DNA of 64,000 nt from Nipponacmea schrenckii. Its lineage: Eukaryota; Mollusca; Gastropoda; Lottiidae. The position numbers were made by a program, and so were the translations under genes. Below the pieces are notes generated by a model. That model was not told where the DNA came from. It saw only the letters and a program-made list of their open reading frames with translations, and made no database searches. How positions within the stretch are numbered: position 1 is the stretch's first letter; each line of letters starts with the position of its first letter. Positions 22,267-32,830 of the stretch are shown in pieces. The stretch covers positions 3,224,001 through 3,288,000 of the forward strand of contig JAUJPP010000007.1 in NCBI GenBank assembly GCA_030562195.1. The letters run 5' to 3'.

Positions 22267-25211
22267 CTGAAAACAAAAAACTTTCCAATTAATTTATTAT
22301 GAATTAAAGGGTTGCATTATAATGTTAAAGTAACCATCACAGTTGGAAACGAACAGTAACGCCGCTGTCTTGGAAAGGTGGTAATATATGTCCTGGTCTG
22401 CTAGCTTAAGGGTTAGGCAGATTTAAGTGCTCAAGATGTCATTAGAGTATATTTTAAGATTTAGTAATCAAGGAATTTGTGTCCTCAAGTTGAAAAATAT
22501 TTTCACAAAAAATTTCACTATACAAATTAAAGGTTCATAATGATAAGGGGTGTTTTTTTTAACGGTTTATAGGTTCTGGTGCCAGTCTTTTACATATTTT
22601 TTACAAGATAAAATGCAAGGCAAGGTAACATATGCCCGTTGGCAGTTGTCAGTAATTTCAGTCTTTAGTGACTGAATGTCAAATTTCCTCATATTTAAGA
22701 TCTCCATGATTAATTTGTAGTTCTACCAAATTATGTTAATCTAGGGAAGCCAATTGGATTGAGACATTAAGATCTATAGAACTTAATATTCACCATGATG
22801 TCATCAATACAACCAATAATAAAGCAAGCAAGCCCATAAGAGTTTTCAAGAGAAATGCACCCATGTATATAAGCAGAAAATTATATTGGAATATTCCAAA
22901 AATCAGAACTTGACAAAAATGACAACCTTGTTCACAGCAAACAAATCTGTACACTATACTTCTCGCCCATTTGGACAAATTATTATTTTCGGATCCAGAC
23001 CCTTCCCTATTTCTCAATTGGGTATTTGTTCCACCGTAGGCCTGTACATCTGGGAGAGTCAATCTCTTCCTTCCCCAAAATCTGAAACCGAAACTCAAAT
23101 TACTAGAAGTTTTTCCGAAACTTAATATATTTTTAATGATAAAGTTTACCTTCAAATTTCAGGCACAGCAATGGGTATTAAGATTTACCTCTTGTTTTGG
23201 AGACACATTTTATTATCTTCTAATTTAAGTGATCGGAGTATGGACTTTCTTCCAAGTTTTAGTTTCGTAGAATTTGTAGCCAGACTAAGGATCTTAATAA
23301 TGTATGTTTGTCTTCACGCAATTGTGGGAACAGGAATATTCTAAGCAATATTTCCACAGAATAAAAAGCAAAATCCTTTCAGAAAATAAAGTTCCAGACA
23401 GAAACCTTATTCCGGTCAATCAATCATTTCGATCTACGCCGTTTCGGTCTTCAAAATGTAGAACGTGCGAGTCAAAAAAACATAACGGTAAACAATTTGC
23501 GATCAACGGCAAACTTTCATGTACATATGCGAATAATATTAACCTATATTCAACCGACAAATGGCCTTGATAATACGAAGATGAAAAAGAATTAATGAAC
23601 AATTAATCGATGAAGAAGACACAAATCTCAAGACATCAATGCTATAGTGGAAGAGCTTTTGGACAAAATATTCAGTCTGCATCCCCAAAAATACCTTTCA
23701 CCAATCAATAATATTTCTCGCCAAATCAAACGATAATATACAAAAACCATTTATGTGGGAGAAAATGATCCTTCGAAATTTATCCGCCAAATAGAAAATA
23801 GCAAACAAAATAGGTCATTCACTAAATAAACCAATCCACTGTATAAATCCCACATCATGTTTTAGTTCTGTGTGACCAGTTTGGGGTCATAGGATTTAGA
23901 ATCCCCTTGACTAGTATACTAGGCTTGATATTCGTTTGTATGGATACTTACAGGTTCCTAATCTATTATAAATAGTTATTTGTTCAAAGTTGAAAACTGT
24001 CAAAAGGTCCACACACCACCATTCCTTGCCAAGATCATCACTGTGACATAGATTGGTAAAATTACCATCATTGCCCAAACACGGACCTCTTCCTGTGTGT
24101 ATGGAACTCATCTTTGTCGGCTTGTGTAAAGCCACGTTTTCTAGATTTTCACCTGTAATCAAATAGTACAAATTTTATCATTGCAAAAAATAAAAACACT
24201 TTAGAAGTATCTAAAATCTAAAACCATATCATTTCGTAACCTTATTTTATCAAAAGATTGACCCAAATTTTAGAGGTCAATCATACGTTGGTCTCAGAAA
24301 CCAGGATTGTTCAGGCTGATCAGTAATATTGTCCACTGTTCACAGCCTGCCGTCGAAATTTAAGCCTTCTTAACGATGTGTGTCAATACTTACCCGTGTT
24401 TGTAAATTACTTGGAAAAGTCGCCCATTTTAGACCCCGCAATAATAATTGAACTGGATAATTATAAATATCCATACATTATTTTCTACTATAATACCCTT
24501 ATACGTTTCCTTATGAAGAAGCGAAAAATTTCGGTAGCCTTATTTTCAAGATAACGAATTAAAAGTATTTTGAAGCAATTATGCAATTTTTGTACAGTTC
24601 GGGTACTGAAGACTTTTAACCTTCATGTATTGTGATTCGTAGCCTTTTATCAAAAGCCATCATAAAGACTTAGTCATATTTTATAAAATATGTTATATAG
24701 AATTGTCACATATTATTCATATACAACACATAAACATCATGATGCCAGTATTTCTTGTTAATTTTGTAAATAGACACCAATCATTTTGCCCATTTTATAA
24801 ATAGGATATCTCTGCCATATTCTTCTCCTTAACAACATATATGGCAGTGCAATACATAATACCTCAAGCTATACGGCTATAATTCTCGGTGTGCTTAAAA
24901 TCAGAATATCATTTACCTGTATATTTTATATAATGTAAAATACCGTTATTTATTGTTGCAAATAAACATCCAGGGATGGTCTCGTACAAATAGCATTGTT
25001 TCTGTATTACATGGTAAGCGAATGAAGAGCATTGATTTTCATTTAAGCATAAAGCCATACACGGTATTTTTCCATTCACAACAACATCTTTATAATATCC
25101 ATTTGAAAGTGAATCTCTATTAAAAATTACAAAATACTCAGATTTTAGGCTTAAAGCTAAACGGATCCGTAGGCCTATTGCAAAAAGTAAGATCCTCAGA
25201 ATTCCCAACAT
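22028..25211 (-). CDS. PAN + fucolectin-type (FTP) lectin gene, complete copy
   Basis: Three exons (25211-24917, 24152-23952, 22266-22028) join in phase to 735 bases, predicting 244 residues. Residues 1-20 are a hydrophobic signal peptide (LGILRILLFAIGLRIRLAL), so the product should be secreted. Residues about 25-97 form a PAN/apple module (CMALCLNENQCSSFAYH...QCYLY). Residues about 100-243 form an FTP/F5/8C-like lectin domain (NVALHKPTKMSS, GNDGN, WWCVDL, IYNR, RLRGFELRF, SSRYVFL). By family knowledge FTP domains bind fucosylated glycans and act in innate recognition, but I cannot verify the sugar-binding residues. A TATA-like box lies about 77 bases before the ATG. It is duplicated on the opposite arm. 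The intron 2 Penelope remnants do not touch the exons. Confidence 0.85.
22730..23160 (+). pseudogene. Penelope-like element C-terminal fragment
   Basis: The plus strand reads a broken frame with NWIETLRSIELNIHHD, resembling the end of the GIY-YIG domain in Penelope-like elements (REAxWIxxLxTxxPxGLN). A tail also present at 61080-61300 follows. Stops and frameshifts interrupt it. Confidence 0.55.
23290..23640 (+). pseudogene. Penelope-like GIY-YIG endonuclease N-terminal fragment
   Basis: The plus-strand frame 23304-23570 reads RSSKCRTCESKKHNGKQF then LSCTYANNI. CxxC followed by Cys-(x)n-NxIY is how the endonuclease of Penelope-like elements begins. The frame is lost afterwards. It lies downstream of the tail fragment, so the two pieces are not one colinear copy. 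Confidence 0.5.
23952..24152 (-). CDS. Lectin right copy, exon 2
   Basis: 201 bases between GATTACAG and GTAAGTAT. It encodes ENLENVALHKPTKMSS to ITIYNRLG. Both ends are in phase 1. Confidence 0.87.
24153..24916 (-). other. Intron 1 of right lectin copy (empty site for the HL-C array)
   Basis: Donor ACAG|GTAAAT. The minus strand has AAGTGTTTTTATTTTTTGCA at about 24183-24202, the undisturbed version of the left-arm site that carries 2.35 kb of HL-C array. Confidence 0.8.
24917..25211 (-). CDS. Lectin right copy, exon 1 (signal peptide and PAN/apple domain)
   Basis: ATG at 25211-25209, chosen because a hydrophobic leader follows at once and a TATA-like box precedes it. It encodes the signal peptide and a Cys-rich PAN module (C-x3-C-x5-C, FAYH, QCYLY) and ends at the donor GTAAAT in phase 1. 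Confidence 0.85.
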
Positions 25212-25287
25212 TTTCTATATAGTGTGTAAGACGTGTTAAACAAACTATTTTAATCTATTGAAGAACTAGGAGTCGAGCTTTCAAAAG

Positions 25288-25295
25288 TTTATATA
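25288..25295 (-). promoter_or_regulatory. TATA-like box of the lectin gene
   Basis: TATATAAA on the minus strand about 77 bases upstream of the ATG, a spacing that leaves room for a short 5' UTR. Seen in sequence; function inferred. Confidence 0.5.
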
Positions 25296-25684
25296 CGATC
25301 CCAAACGCACACTAGCCTAGAATGAACATTTATTGATTAGTCAAATATTGACATATGGCGAAGAAGCCTTTTTGAAAACAAAGGAAATTCCATGGGGAAT
25401 AATGCTTTAAAAGATTCTTTTTAACTACTCAACCTCATAGAAAAGTAAATCAACATATTAAACTAACTAATTATAGCTCAATATCTAGCATATCCATAGG
25501 CTCTATGATTTTCATCAGGATGTTCGCAGTATGTTTAATATGTCAATGAGCAAAACTAGTTAGTTGTTGGTGTAAACCTGTATTGTTTCACTTGATTAAC
25601 CCAAATGTTTGACACTTGATGCCAATCTTCATGAAACTTTAAACGAGCAAACTGCTGACTTTAGGCATCATGGATCTCCAGTAG

Positions 25685-25975
25685 AATTCTATAGTACAGT
25701 GGTTAAGGCGTTGGTTCTTAACGTCAAACATCACTTGCTTGGATACGTTAAAAATGTCGGACGTGAGATCTAATCTCGATCGGTGTGTGAAAGTCCGATG
25801 ACCTGGAATAAATAATCTTCACTCACAATTCCAGATCATCCAGCTGTAAATAGGTACGGATAATCTAGGAAAGATCAATGCCAAGATGTTTGGGCAAGGA
25901 CCAGCTAGTAGAACCCTTGTCACGACGGACTTAAGTTGTCATCCTTGTAAAATATAGGCCTTGTTGTTTCTGCCT
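25685..25975 (+). mobile_element. Degraded tRNA-derived SINE-like sequence
   Basis: An A-box-like TACAGTGGTTAAGGCG start, then GAGATCTAATCTCGATC near the B-box position and CCAGCTGTAAATAGGTAC downstream, a phrase typical of tRNA-SINE bodies. No intact B box and no clear target duplication. Confidence 0.45.
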
Positions 25976-26242
25976 TTCTTTTAAGATAAGATATTTTGTC
26001 TAACCATTAGTGTAACATTGTAACGTGATTTTGTGATATCAAGATACCTTGATTGAACTATTTAATATTTAAACAAAGAATCATATTCATTCCTGCTTCT
26101 ATAAATGTCTTAGGAAGAAGACTCATATTACTCATCCATCTTCACAATATCAAGCATTAAGGAACTCATTTTAATACCATGACTACAATAGCCACCATTT
26201 CTTGTATAATGGAACTTATTTGTTCTAGTGGTGGATGGCAGT

Positions 26243-26289
26243 GTGAAGTTAGTTTGTTATTCGAATAGCGAATAACGAACAAACTTCAC
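26243..26289. repeat. 21 bp-arm inverted repeat (hairpin)
   Basis: GTGAAGTT-GTTTGTTATTCG type arms face each other across a 5-base loop AATAG, with two mismatches in 21. The right arm ends AACAAACTTCAC. A further partial copy (GTTATTC..GAATAA) follows to about 26320. Confidence 0.75.
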
Positions 26290-26861
26290 ATGTTATTCAG
26301 TATTCGTCAAAAACGAATAATGTGACACTTTATAGGTTCTGACGTAGTCACTTTATTTTAGCTACAATATATTTGATATATTGTATTATTGTTTTCACTG
26401 TGTCCTGGATTTAGAGCTGGCTGTGCATGCATGATGGAATTGGACAGCTTGCATCGAACTACGCCAATAGCCTGCATGTTTGGCATCCAGGTTTGAGGTT
26501 GCAGTATAAGAGAGCCTGTCATAAACAGACGCCTTATTCTAGCATTTATTCAAAACTTGTGTGTCATTCTATTTGACATTAAAAAAAACTCATCTAGTAA
26601 AAATTTAAGCTTAAAAGCTTCAGTAGTTTGTCAGATATCGGTCCGTAAAGATAATCTATTTATAGAACACAATGGGGTATTCCTCTATGTAGACGTACAA
26701 ATTACGTTGTCAGTTGACATTTTTGAGTACTACGTCATCCGCTAAATTAACCTTTTTTACGTTGTCGATCAAATTTGTGTTGAGGGAATCCAATGACGTC
26801 TATTATAAACTAGACCGTGCGCATGTCATGTTTTGGTGGACTTTCGGTGTCAAAAACTTTC

Positions 26862-26961
26862 GCTATGGGCAGAAGCGGCCATTTTGAACAGGTTATCTAA
26901 CCGGCATCTCGCAATCTGTTTACCTTTTTACCTTTGTATCGTCGAACGTTTACAATATAAA
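26862..26961 (+). promoter_or_regulatory. Likely 5' UTR/promoter of the THAP gene
   Basis: GCGGCCATTTTGAAC at 26874-26888 is a YY1-type motif placed about 75-90 bases before the ATG, as in many TATA-less animal promoters. Tentative. Confidence 0.3.
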
Positions 26962-27029
26962 ATGGTGTCTTCGTGCTGTGCTGTTGGTTGCACAAATAGA
27001 GTGGATAATTCGAACGAATCTTTTCACAA
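26962..27029 (+). CDS. THAP gene exon 1
   Basis: ATGGTGTCTTCGTGCTGTGC..; MVSSCCAVGCTNR...SFHK. Donor CACAA|GTAAGC. Contains the first zinc ligand cysteines. Confidence 0.8.
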
Positions 27030-29151
27030 GTAAGCTTAAAACTTAAAAAAAACAACATTAGGAATTGTCGTCTGCTAGGCTAGGCCTAGCCTGTGCTCGG
27101 CTTATACTACTACTAGGCTAGCCTAAATCGCAATTTGCAGATTATTTTTGTATGAATTGAACTTCAAAGTAGTTCTCAGTATTTTAGATTGTCTTCGGGT
27201 TGATGAAAATAAAAACCTCTGAAAAAAAAATTATTTGGATCCTATGATTTTGTAGAGGTTAAATCGGGTCATTTTCATGCAAAATTCCTTTGAGGGAAAT
27301 GTGTTAATTTCGAATGTAAAATCACAAAATCTTATATTTCTATGGACCCAAAGACATTCTAAAACAAATGGCATACAATTGAAAAATTTATTTTGAATAT
27401 TTGTGACAAATTCAATTTAGAAATCAAAGTAATTTTCGAGTATTTTTGTTATCTACCGTTTTGACAAATCTGTTACCGTTTTGACTTATTTTTTTTTTTT
27501 GGTTACCATTTTGACTTGTTACCGTTTTGACTGGATACCCACTGAGTGGCCAATCAGTCAATCCAATGAGTAAAATTCTATATTTCAGGTTACCAAGTGA
27601 TCCTATCAGAAGGGCAGAGTGGTTGAGAAAAATTAAAAGACTTTCTGCTGATGGAAAAAATCCCTGGTTACCGTCTAATCAAGAAAAAATTTGTTCTGCT
27701 CATTTCAAACCAAGTGATTTCTTGTTTTCAAAACACGCCCATCACAAATTGTTAACACCAACTGCAGTACCAAGTATTTTTTCATGGAACGCTGATGAAA
27801 ACAAGGTAGGCACAAGATTTAAGTGCACATAATAGATCTAAATATTTTCCAAATTTTGCAGTAAATTTATTGAATATCAGATAATAAATCGTCCTCATAT
27901 ACCATAGTTAATTGTGTTAGTATATCCTTTCATAGTGAGGTATTCGAAAATCATAGCATTTAATTTATAAATATTAAAGGGACACGTTCACAATTGTGTT
28001 CAGACATTTCTCTGCTGGTCTCAAACACATGAAAATTTTAGCTTAGTAAATCAAATATAGTCTACATGACTAACAATTAAATTTGAGCCTTTTCTCCGTG
28101 TGTATCCATAATTATCCATGTTTGAAATATAAGAAAATTCGAGTCGTAATTTTCTGGCCCTTGACAACCATTGATGTGTCCAGCACGGAAAAAGAGGTGA
28201 AAAATTTTAGTTTGAGGTATTTTTAAAGGAATTTTGTGATTTTCTTATAGTCTTATGATTCCACAGACTGTTAACACACCCCCAAATAGTGAACGATCTA
28301 ACCGTAAACTTATTTATTAGTGATATATTTGTTTTATTTATTTTGTCCCGTCAAAACTTTTCCATATCTTTTCCAGGTTCCTTGTCGTATTACATTACCT
28401 CAAAAAAAGCCAGTGATCCTCTTGTTGAAAGCATCTTACCGCCTACATCTTCGCAACTATCCATCAAAGAACCAAGTGATCATAGTTATTTTCTTAAACC
28501 ATCAACACTTAAGCGTAAATATGAAGAGGTTTTGTCTGAATTGGTATCAACTAAGCAAGATCTTCATAATTCTAAAAGACGAGAAAAACGAGCTCATCAT
28601 TCTCTCAAAGTGGTTCTGGATGATTTGAAAGAAACCAGAAAGATTAATGAAGCAACTTCTGAAATGTTGAACAGCTATGCTGGTAAGTTTTTGATGAATT
28701 GGTTTTTGTCATCCTGAGTTTATTTGCTGTAAAATTTTATCAGATGTCAGATAGTTAAGAATTTAAAGTCTGATGAATTGGGAGAAGAAAAATTTGCTTC
28801 TTCATCCAACAATTTTCAGCTTACAGTGAATGGCATGTTAAAAAACTGAAGTGTTTTATACATACATGTCAGTTTGTGCCACAAATATATTTTAAGCCAA
28901 AAGTATGCATTTTACTTAAAACCAATTTTTAAATAATAACAATCATTTTAAAAGTCTTGATTTAAGGGTGGTATTGGAATAATCAATTGATTCATATTTT
29001 TAGATATACCAGTTGATCTTTTCAAGAAACCGTCCAGCAGCTATTCCACAGAACAACGCCAATTTTCTACAACGTTGTATTATTATGGCCCAAGAGCATA
29101 CAGTTTTTTGAGAGAGAAGCTCAATCTTCCACACCCAGCCACAATAAGAAG
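26962..29151 (+). CDS. THAP-domain protein gene (P-element-transposase-like), C-terminus missing
   Basis: Four exons are visible: 26962-27029, 27589-27805, 28377-28682 and 29004-29151. Residues 1-95 form a full THAP zinc finger: CCAVGC, then the C-x2-H ligand pair in ICSAHF, with the conserved W (AEWLRKI, NPWLPS) and an AVPSIF end. By family knowledge this is a sequence-specific C2CH DNA-binding domain. Exon 3 in its coding-like frame gives DHSYFLKPSTLKRKYEEVLSEL.. and a coiled coil. Exon 4 gives LYYYGPRAYSFLREKLNLPHPATIRR, typical of THAP proteins related to P-element transposase just before the catalytic region. Exons 3 and 4 are in phase, but exon 2 ends in phase 0 while exon 3 needs phase 1, so a small exon is missed or the gene is damaged. 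The following exons are not found before the repeat array at 29352. Confidence 0.75.
27030..27588 (+). other. THAP intron 1
   Basis: Non-coding. Near its 3' end (about 27460-27535) are four imperfect copies of GTTACCGTTTTGACT. Acceptor TATATTTCAG. Confidence 0.6.
27589..27805 (+). CDS. THAP gene exon 2 (rest of THAP domain)
   Basis: Encodes LPSDPIRRAEWLRKIKR through ICSAHFKPSDF to AVPSIF and DENK. Donor AAG|GTAGGC. Together with exon 1 it makes exactly 95 codons. Confidence 0.82.
27806..28376 (+). other. THAP intron 2
   Basis: No clear exon. A small exon that restores phase 1 would have to lie here if the gene is intact; I could not identify one. Confidence 0.45.
28377..28682 (+). CDS. THAP gene exon 3 (linker and coiled coil)
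   Basis: Acceptor TTTTCCAG. The frame SLSYYITSKKASDP...DHSYFLKPSTLKRKYEEVLSEL...LKETRKINEATSEMLNSYA is rich in heptad-like L/K/E and matches the usual post-THAP region. Donor GCTG|GTAAGT, phase 1. The frame that follows exon 2 directly (VPCRITLPQKK) is less plausible. Confidence 0.65.
29004..29151 (+). CDS. THAP gene exon 4
   Basis: Acceptor ATATTTTTAG, donor AAG|GTAATT. Encodes DIPVDLFKKPSSSYSTEQRQF...LYYYGPRAYSFLREKLNLPHPATIRR. The YYGPxAYxxLR and LPHPxTIRxW pattern marks THAP/P-element-related proteins. Confidence 0.8.
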
Positions 29152-29351
29152 GTAATTAAGTCAGTATTTATCTATGGTTTACTTGTTCTTGTTTAATATT
29201 TGAACTTATAAATATAGTATTTGTTAAAACCAGAGGAGAAATGGTAAGTCGAGTCAAATGTGGATTGTGAGTGTGATAGAGACCTGATAGGAAAAGATAA
29301 AGGCTGTGACCTCTGGTTGTAGATTGTTTTTTGTTAATATTGTTTGTTTTT

Positions 29352-29536
29352 GCGTGGCAAATGAAATTTGTCACGCTTTGTTTTCGTTCGGATTATTTTT
29401 TTTTGCGTGGCAAATAAAATTTGTCACGCTTTGTTTTCGTTCGGATTAATTTTTTTTTGTTTTGCTTTGTTTTCGAAATGTTTTTTTTTTTTTTTTTTTT
29501 TGCAGTGCGTTCTATCGAACGCACTGCTTTGTTTTC

Positions 29537-29567
<31 letters not shown>

Positions 29568-29601
29568 GCAGTGCGTTCATCGAACGCACTGCTTTGTTTT
29601 C

Positions 29602-29643
<42 letters not shown>
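29352..29643 (+). repeat. Four stacked hairpin modules at the 5' end of HL-D
   Basis: Hairpins at 29352-29376 and 29405-29429 (GCGTGGCAAAT arms) and at 29502-29527 and 29568-29592 (GCAGTGCGTTC arms). Each is followed by CTTTGTTTTCG plus a few bases and a T-run. The last T-run joins TCGAATTCTTCCCAG, the HL-D body start. Confidence 0.85.
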
Positions 29644-29644
<1 letters not shown>

Positions 29645-30863
29645 CGAATTCTTCCCAGAGCGCCCAGCCAAAACTACATATGCTATGAATTCACTCTTTC
29701 GATTTTCTGGTCGTACTCGTGAAAGTAATGTTAATGAATGTAATTTGATGCATTTTTTGTAAACAGGAAATGACGTAGCGCATTCCAAAGTTTTTCTTTG
29801 TTTTTCAGTTTGCAGCTTTATTTTTGATCCAATGTTGATCGTTCTTTTTTAGATAACTACATTGAACTTAGTTCTAAAAGATAGGAAATTGAGAATTAAA
29901 CATTTCCCAACTTTGTCGCTGACTTTTTGAATTTTGAATTTTTAGCATTTTTTTACTTCTACAGTTTTCTTTCGATCGACTTGAAAACTTACAGATATAT
30001 AGACATTTTGATTGCGAACTATAATTAATTTTCAAAATTTCGATATCATTTCCGGTTTTGAAGTTATTTGCTTTTAAAGTTGAATTTTGCACTTCCGGAA
30101 TATTGAAGATATTTAAAAAATTTCTTTTGCAATTAGCTACAATTGTCTATTAAATGATGCTAAATTAAAAAAATCCGAACCGGAAGTAACGGATCAGCCG
30201 CCATCTTGATATGACTAATTTTTGTAAAACTCAAAATGGGGCCTTAGGGTTAAATCTAATTTGCATAATTTAAGATTTTCTAAAAACATTAAACGATTGC
30301 GCAAAAAAGTATGGGAAGGGATTTTTGAATTTCGCTTTTGCTTTTCTTTTATTTCCGGTTGAAATTTTCCAGTAATTGTCAAAAATTTAAAAGGTCATAT
30401 TTCGCGACCTTGACCTTCGGTGACCTTTTGACCTGAACAAAAGTTATTGCCCTTGATTATATCTACCCAATGGTATGTTCACTTTTGTTGTCCGATGTTT
30501 ACTTCCGGTTTTGCAGCCTATTGAAAATCATAAATTTTAACTTTAAAGAGCTCTATCACGTGACCTAATTTGCATAGGACAGAATTTCTTACATATTCCT
30601 TTTACGCTTAATGTCATCTTCCCATTAATATATCAAACTTGGTTTTTTAGTCAAAATTGCGCGTTTAAAAATTTCAAAATTTTGTAATTTCAACTATACT
30701 AACTGTGCGTGTTTTTCTTTAAATCGAAATAGGGTCTCGGGGGATAATTCGATTTGTGTTATTTTGATGTATATAGAATCTATAACCGATTGCCGAAATA
30801 TATATGGAAACCGATTTTTATACGCCCACATAGAAATGTGGACGTATATTGTTGTCGCCCCTG

Positions 30864-30910
30864 TCCGTCGGTCCGTCGGTCCGTCGGTCCGTCGGTCCGT
30901 CGGTCCGTCT
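30864..30910 (+). repeat. CCGTCGGT microsatellite
   Basis: Five to six perfect 8 bp units. Confidence 0.9.
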
Positions 30911-32830
30911 GTCAACAATTGTTTGTGGACACTGTAGAGACTACAGTTTTTATTGGAATTTCTTGAAACTTGGTATACTTGTTTATAATCACTCAAGGAA
31001 GAACCCTATCGATTTTTGTATGATTCCGAAAAAAATTCCTGGAATTCTTGGACTTTGAATTTCAAATTGTTCTGTTTGTAAACAAAAGCTTGTGGACACT
31101 GTAGAGACTCCATTTCTTTATGAATCTGTTTGTAACTTGGTATATTTGTTTATTACCATCCAAGGAAGACCCCTATTGATTTTGATATGATTCTGAAAAA
31201 AATTCCTGGAATTCTGGAACTTGGAATTTCGAATGTACTGTTTCTCATCCGTCTGTCAACAATTGTTTGTGGACACTGTAGAGACTACAGTTTTTATTGG
31301 ATCTTCTTGAAACTTGGTATACATGTTTATTACCATTCAACGAAGACCCCTATCGATTTTGGTATGATTCCGAAAAAAATTCCTGGAATTCTTGAACTTT
31401 GAATTTCAAATTGTTCTGTTTGATAACAAAAGCTTGTGGACACTGTAGAGACTCCATTTTTTTATGAATCTTTTTGTAACTTGGTATATTTGTTTATAAC
31501 CATCCAAGGAAGAACCCTATTGATTTTGATATGATTCTGAAAAAAATTCCTGGAATTCTGGGACTTGGAATTTCGAATTGTACTGTTTGTCATCCGTCTG
31601 TCAATAATTGTTTGTGGACACTGTGGAGACTACAGGTTTCATTGGATTTTCTTGAAACTTGGTATACATGTTTATTATCATTCAATGAAGACCCCTATTG
31701 ATTTTGGTATGATTCCGAAAAAAATTCCTGGAATTCTTGGATTTGAATTTCAAATTGTTCTGTTTGTAAACAAAAGCTTGTGGACACTGTAGAGACTCCA
31801 TTTCTTTATGAATCTTTTTGTAACTTGGTATATTTGTTTATTACCATCCAAGGAAGACCCCTATTGATTTTGATATGATTCTGAAAAAAATTCCTGGAAT
31901 TCTGGAACTTGGAATTTCAAATTGTACTGTTTGTCATCCGTCTGTCAACAATTGTTTGTGGACACTGTGGAGACTACAGTTTTTATTGGATTTTCTTGAA
32001 ACTTGGTATATATGTTTATTATCATTCAATGAAGACCCCTATCGATTTTGGTATAATTCCAAAAAAAATTCCTGGAATTCTGGGACTTGGAATTCGAAGT
32101 TGTTCTGTCTGTCTACAATTGCTTGTTGGCACTCTTGAGACTACAGTTTTTGATAGATCTCTTTGAAACTTTGTTTTTATATGCCCACATAGAAATATGG
32201 ACGTATATTGTTGTCGCCCCTGTCTGGAATTCTGTGACTTGGAAAAATTCCTGGGATCTCTTTGAAACTTTGTATACAATATGTTTATTATCACTCAAGG
32301 AAAAACCAATATACATTTTGGTCTGATTACGAAAAGAATTCCTGGAATTCTGTGACTTGGAAAAATTCCTGGAATTCTGGGACTTGGAATTTAAAGTTTT
32401 CTGTGTGTCGTCAATTGCTTGTAGACAATGCAGGAAGTACAGTTTTTTATATACCCAAATGGAAATTCGGAAGTATAATGTTGTTGCCCCTGTCCATCCG
32501 TCTGTTCGTCTGTCAGCCCGTTTGTTTGTGGACACTGTAGAGACTACAGTTTTTATAGAATTTTCTCATACTTGTTCATTATCATCTAAGGCAGACCCCT
32601 ATTGATTTTTGTTTGATTATGAAAGAAATTCCTTCAATTCTGGAACTTTGGATTTCAAAATTTGTTCTGTCTTTCAACCATTTCTTGTGGACACTGTACA
32701 AACTATATTCTATAAACTAAAAACTTCTTTAATACCAACCAAGGAAGAAGAAGATTTTGGTAGGATTCCAAAAAGAATTCCTGGAATTCTGGGAATTTCA
32801 AATTGTTCTGTTTGTCAACAAATGCTTTTT
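30911..32830 (+). repeat. ~170 bp satellite-like tandem array
   Basis: Monomers begin near 30913, 31081, 31256, 31427, 31600, 31771, 31943 and 32112, with diverged ones to 32830. Shared text: TTGTGGACACTGTAGAGACT, GAAACTTGGTATA, AAAAAAATTCCTGGAATTCT. The short open frames over it are repeat artefacts. Confidence 0.85.

Larger units (their letters stand above)
22267..23951 (-). other. Intron 2 of right lectin copy
   Basis: About 1.7 kb. It contains two plus-strand Penelope-like remnants (22730-23160 and 23290-23640), antisense to the lectin. Confidence 0.7.
18892..24953 (-). repeat. Inverted segmental duplication, right arm
   Basis: The reverse complement matches 1-8712 and then 10011-10547 of the left arm with about one difference per several tens of bases. 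The left arm has three extra blocks: 741-3100, about 4990-5830 and 8713-10010. The arm ends at 18892-18895, exactly the CTAG 3' terminus of HL-F. Beyond it the two arms have unrelated flanks. The right end continues past 24953 through lectin exon 1. The matching left part is outside the window. Confidence 0.88.
25300..26860. other. Intergenic region between the lectin and THAP genes
   Basis: No open frame with recognisable motifs. Contains a probable degraded SINE (25685-25975) and a long hairpin (26243-26289). Confidence 0.5.

Noticed and set aside
29368..29788. Open frames rich in Phe or Lys across 29368-29788
   Set aside because: They translate T- or A-runs and hairpin modules and change frame with run length; not genes.
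30911..32830. Repeated protein with CGHCRDYSFYW-like units
   Set aside because: The frames follow a ~170 bp DNA tandem repeat, break at indels and lie inside a TIR element.
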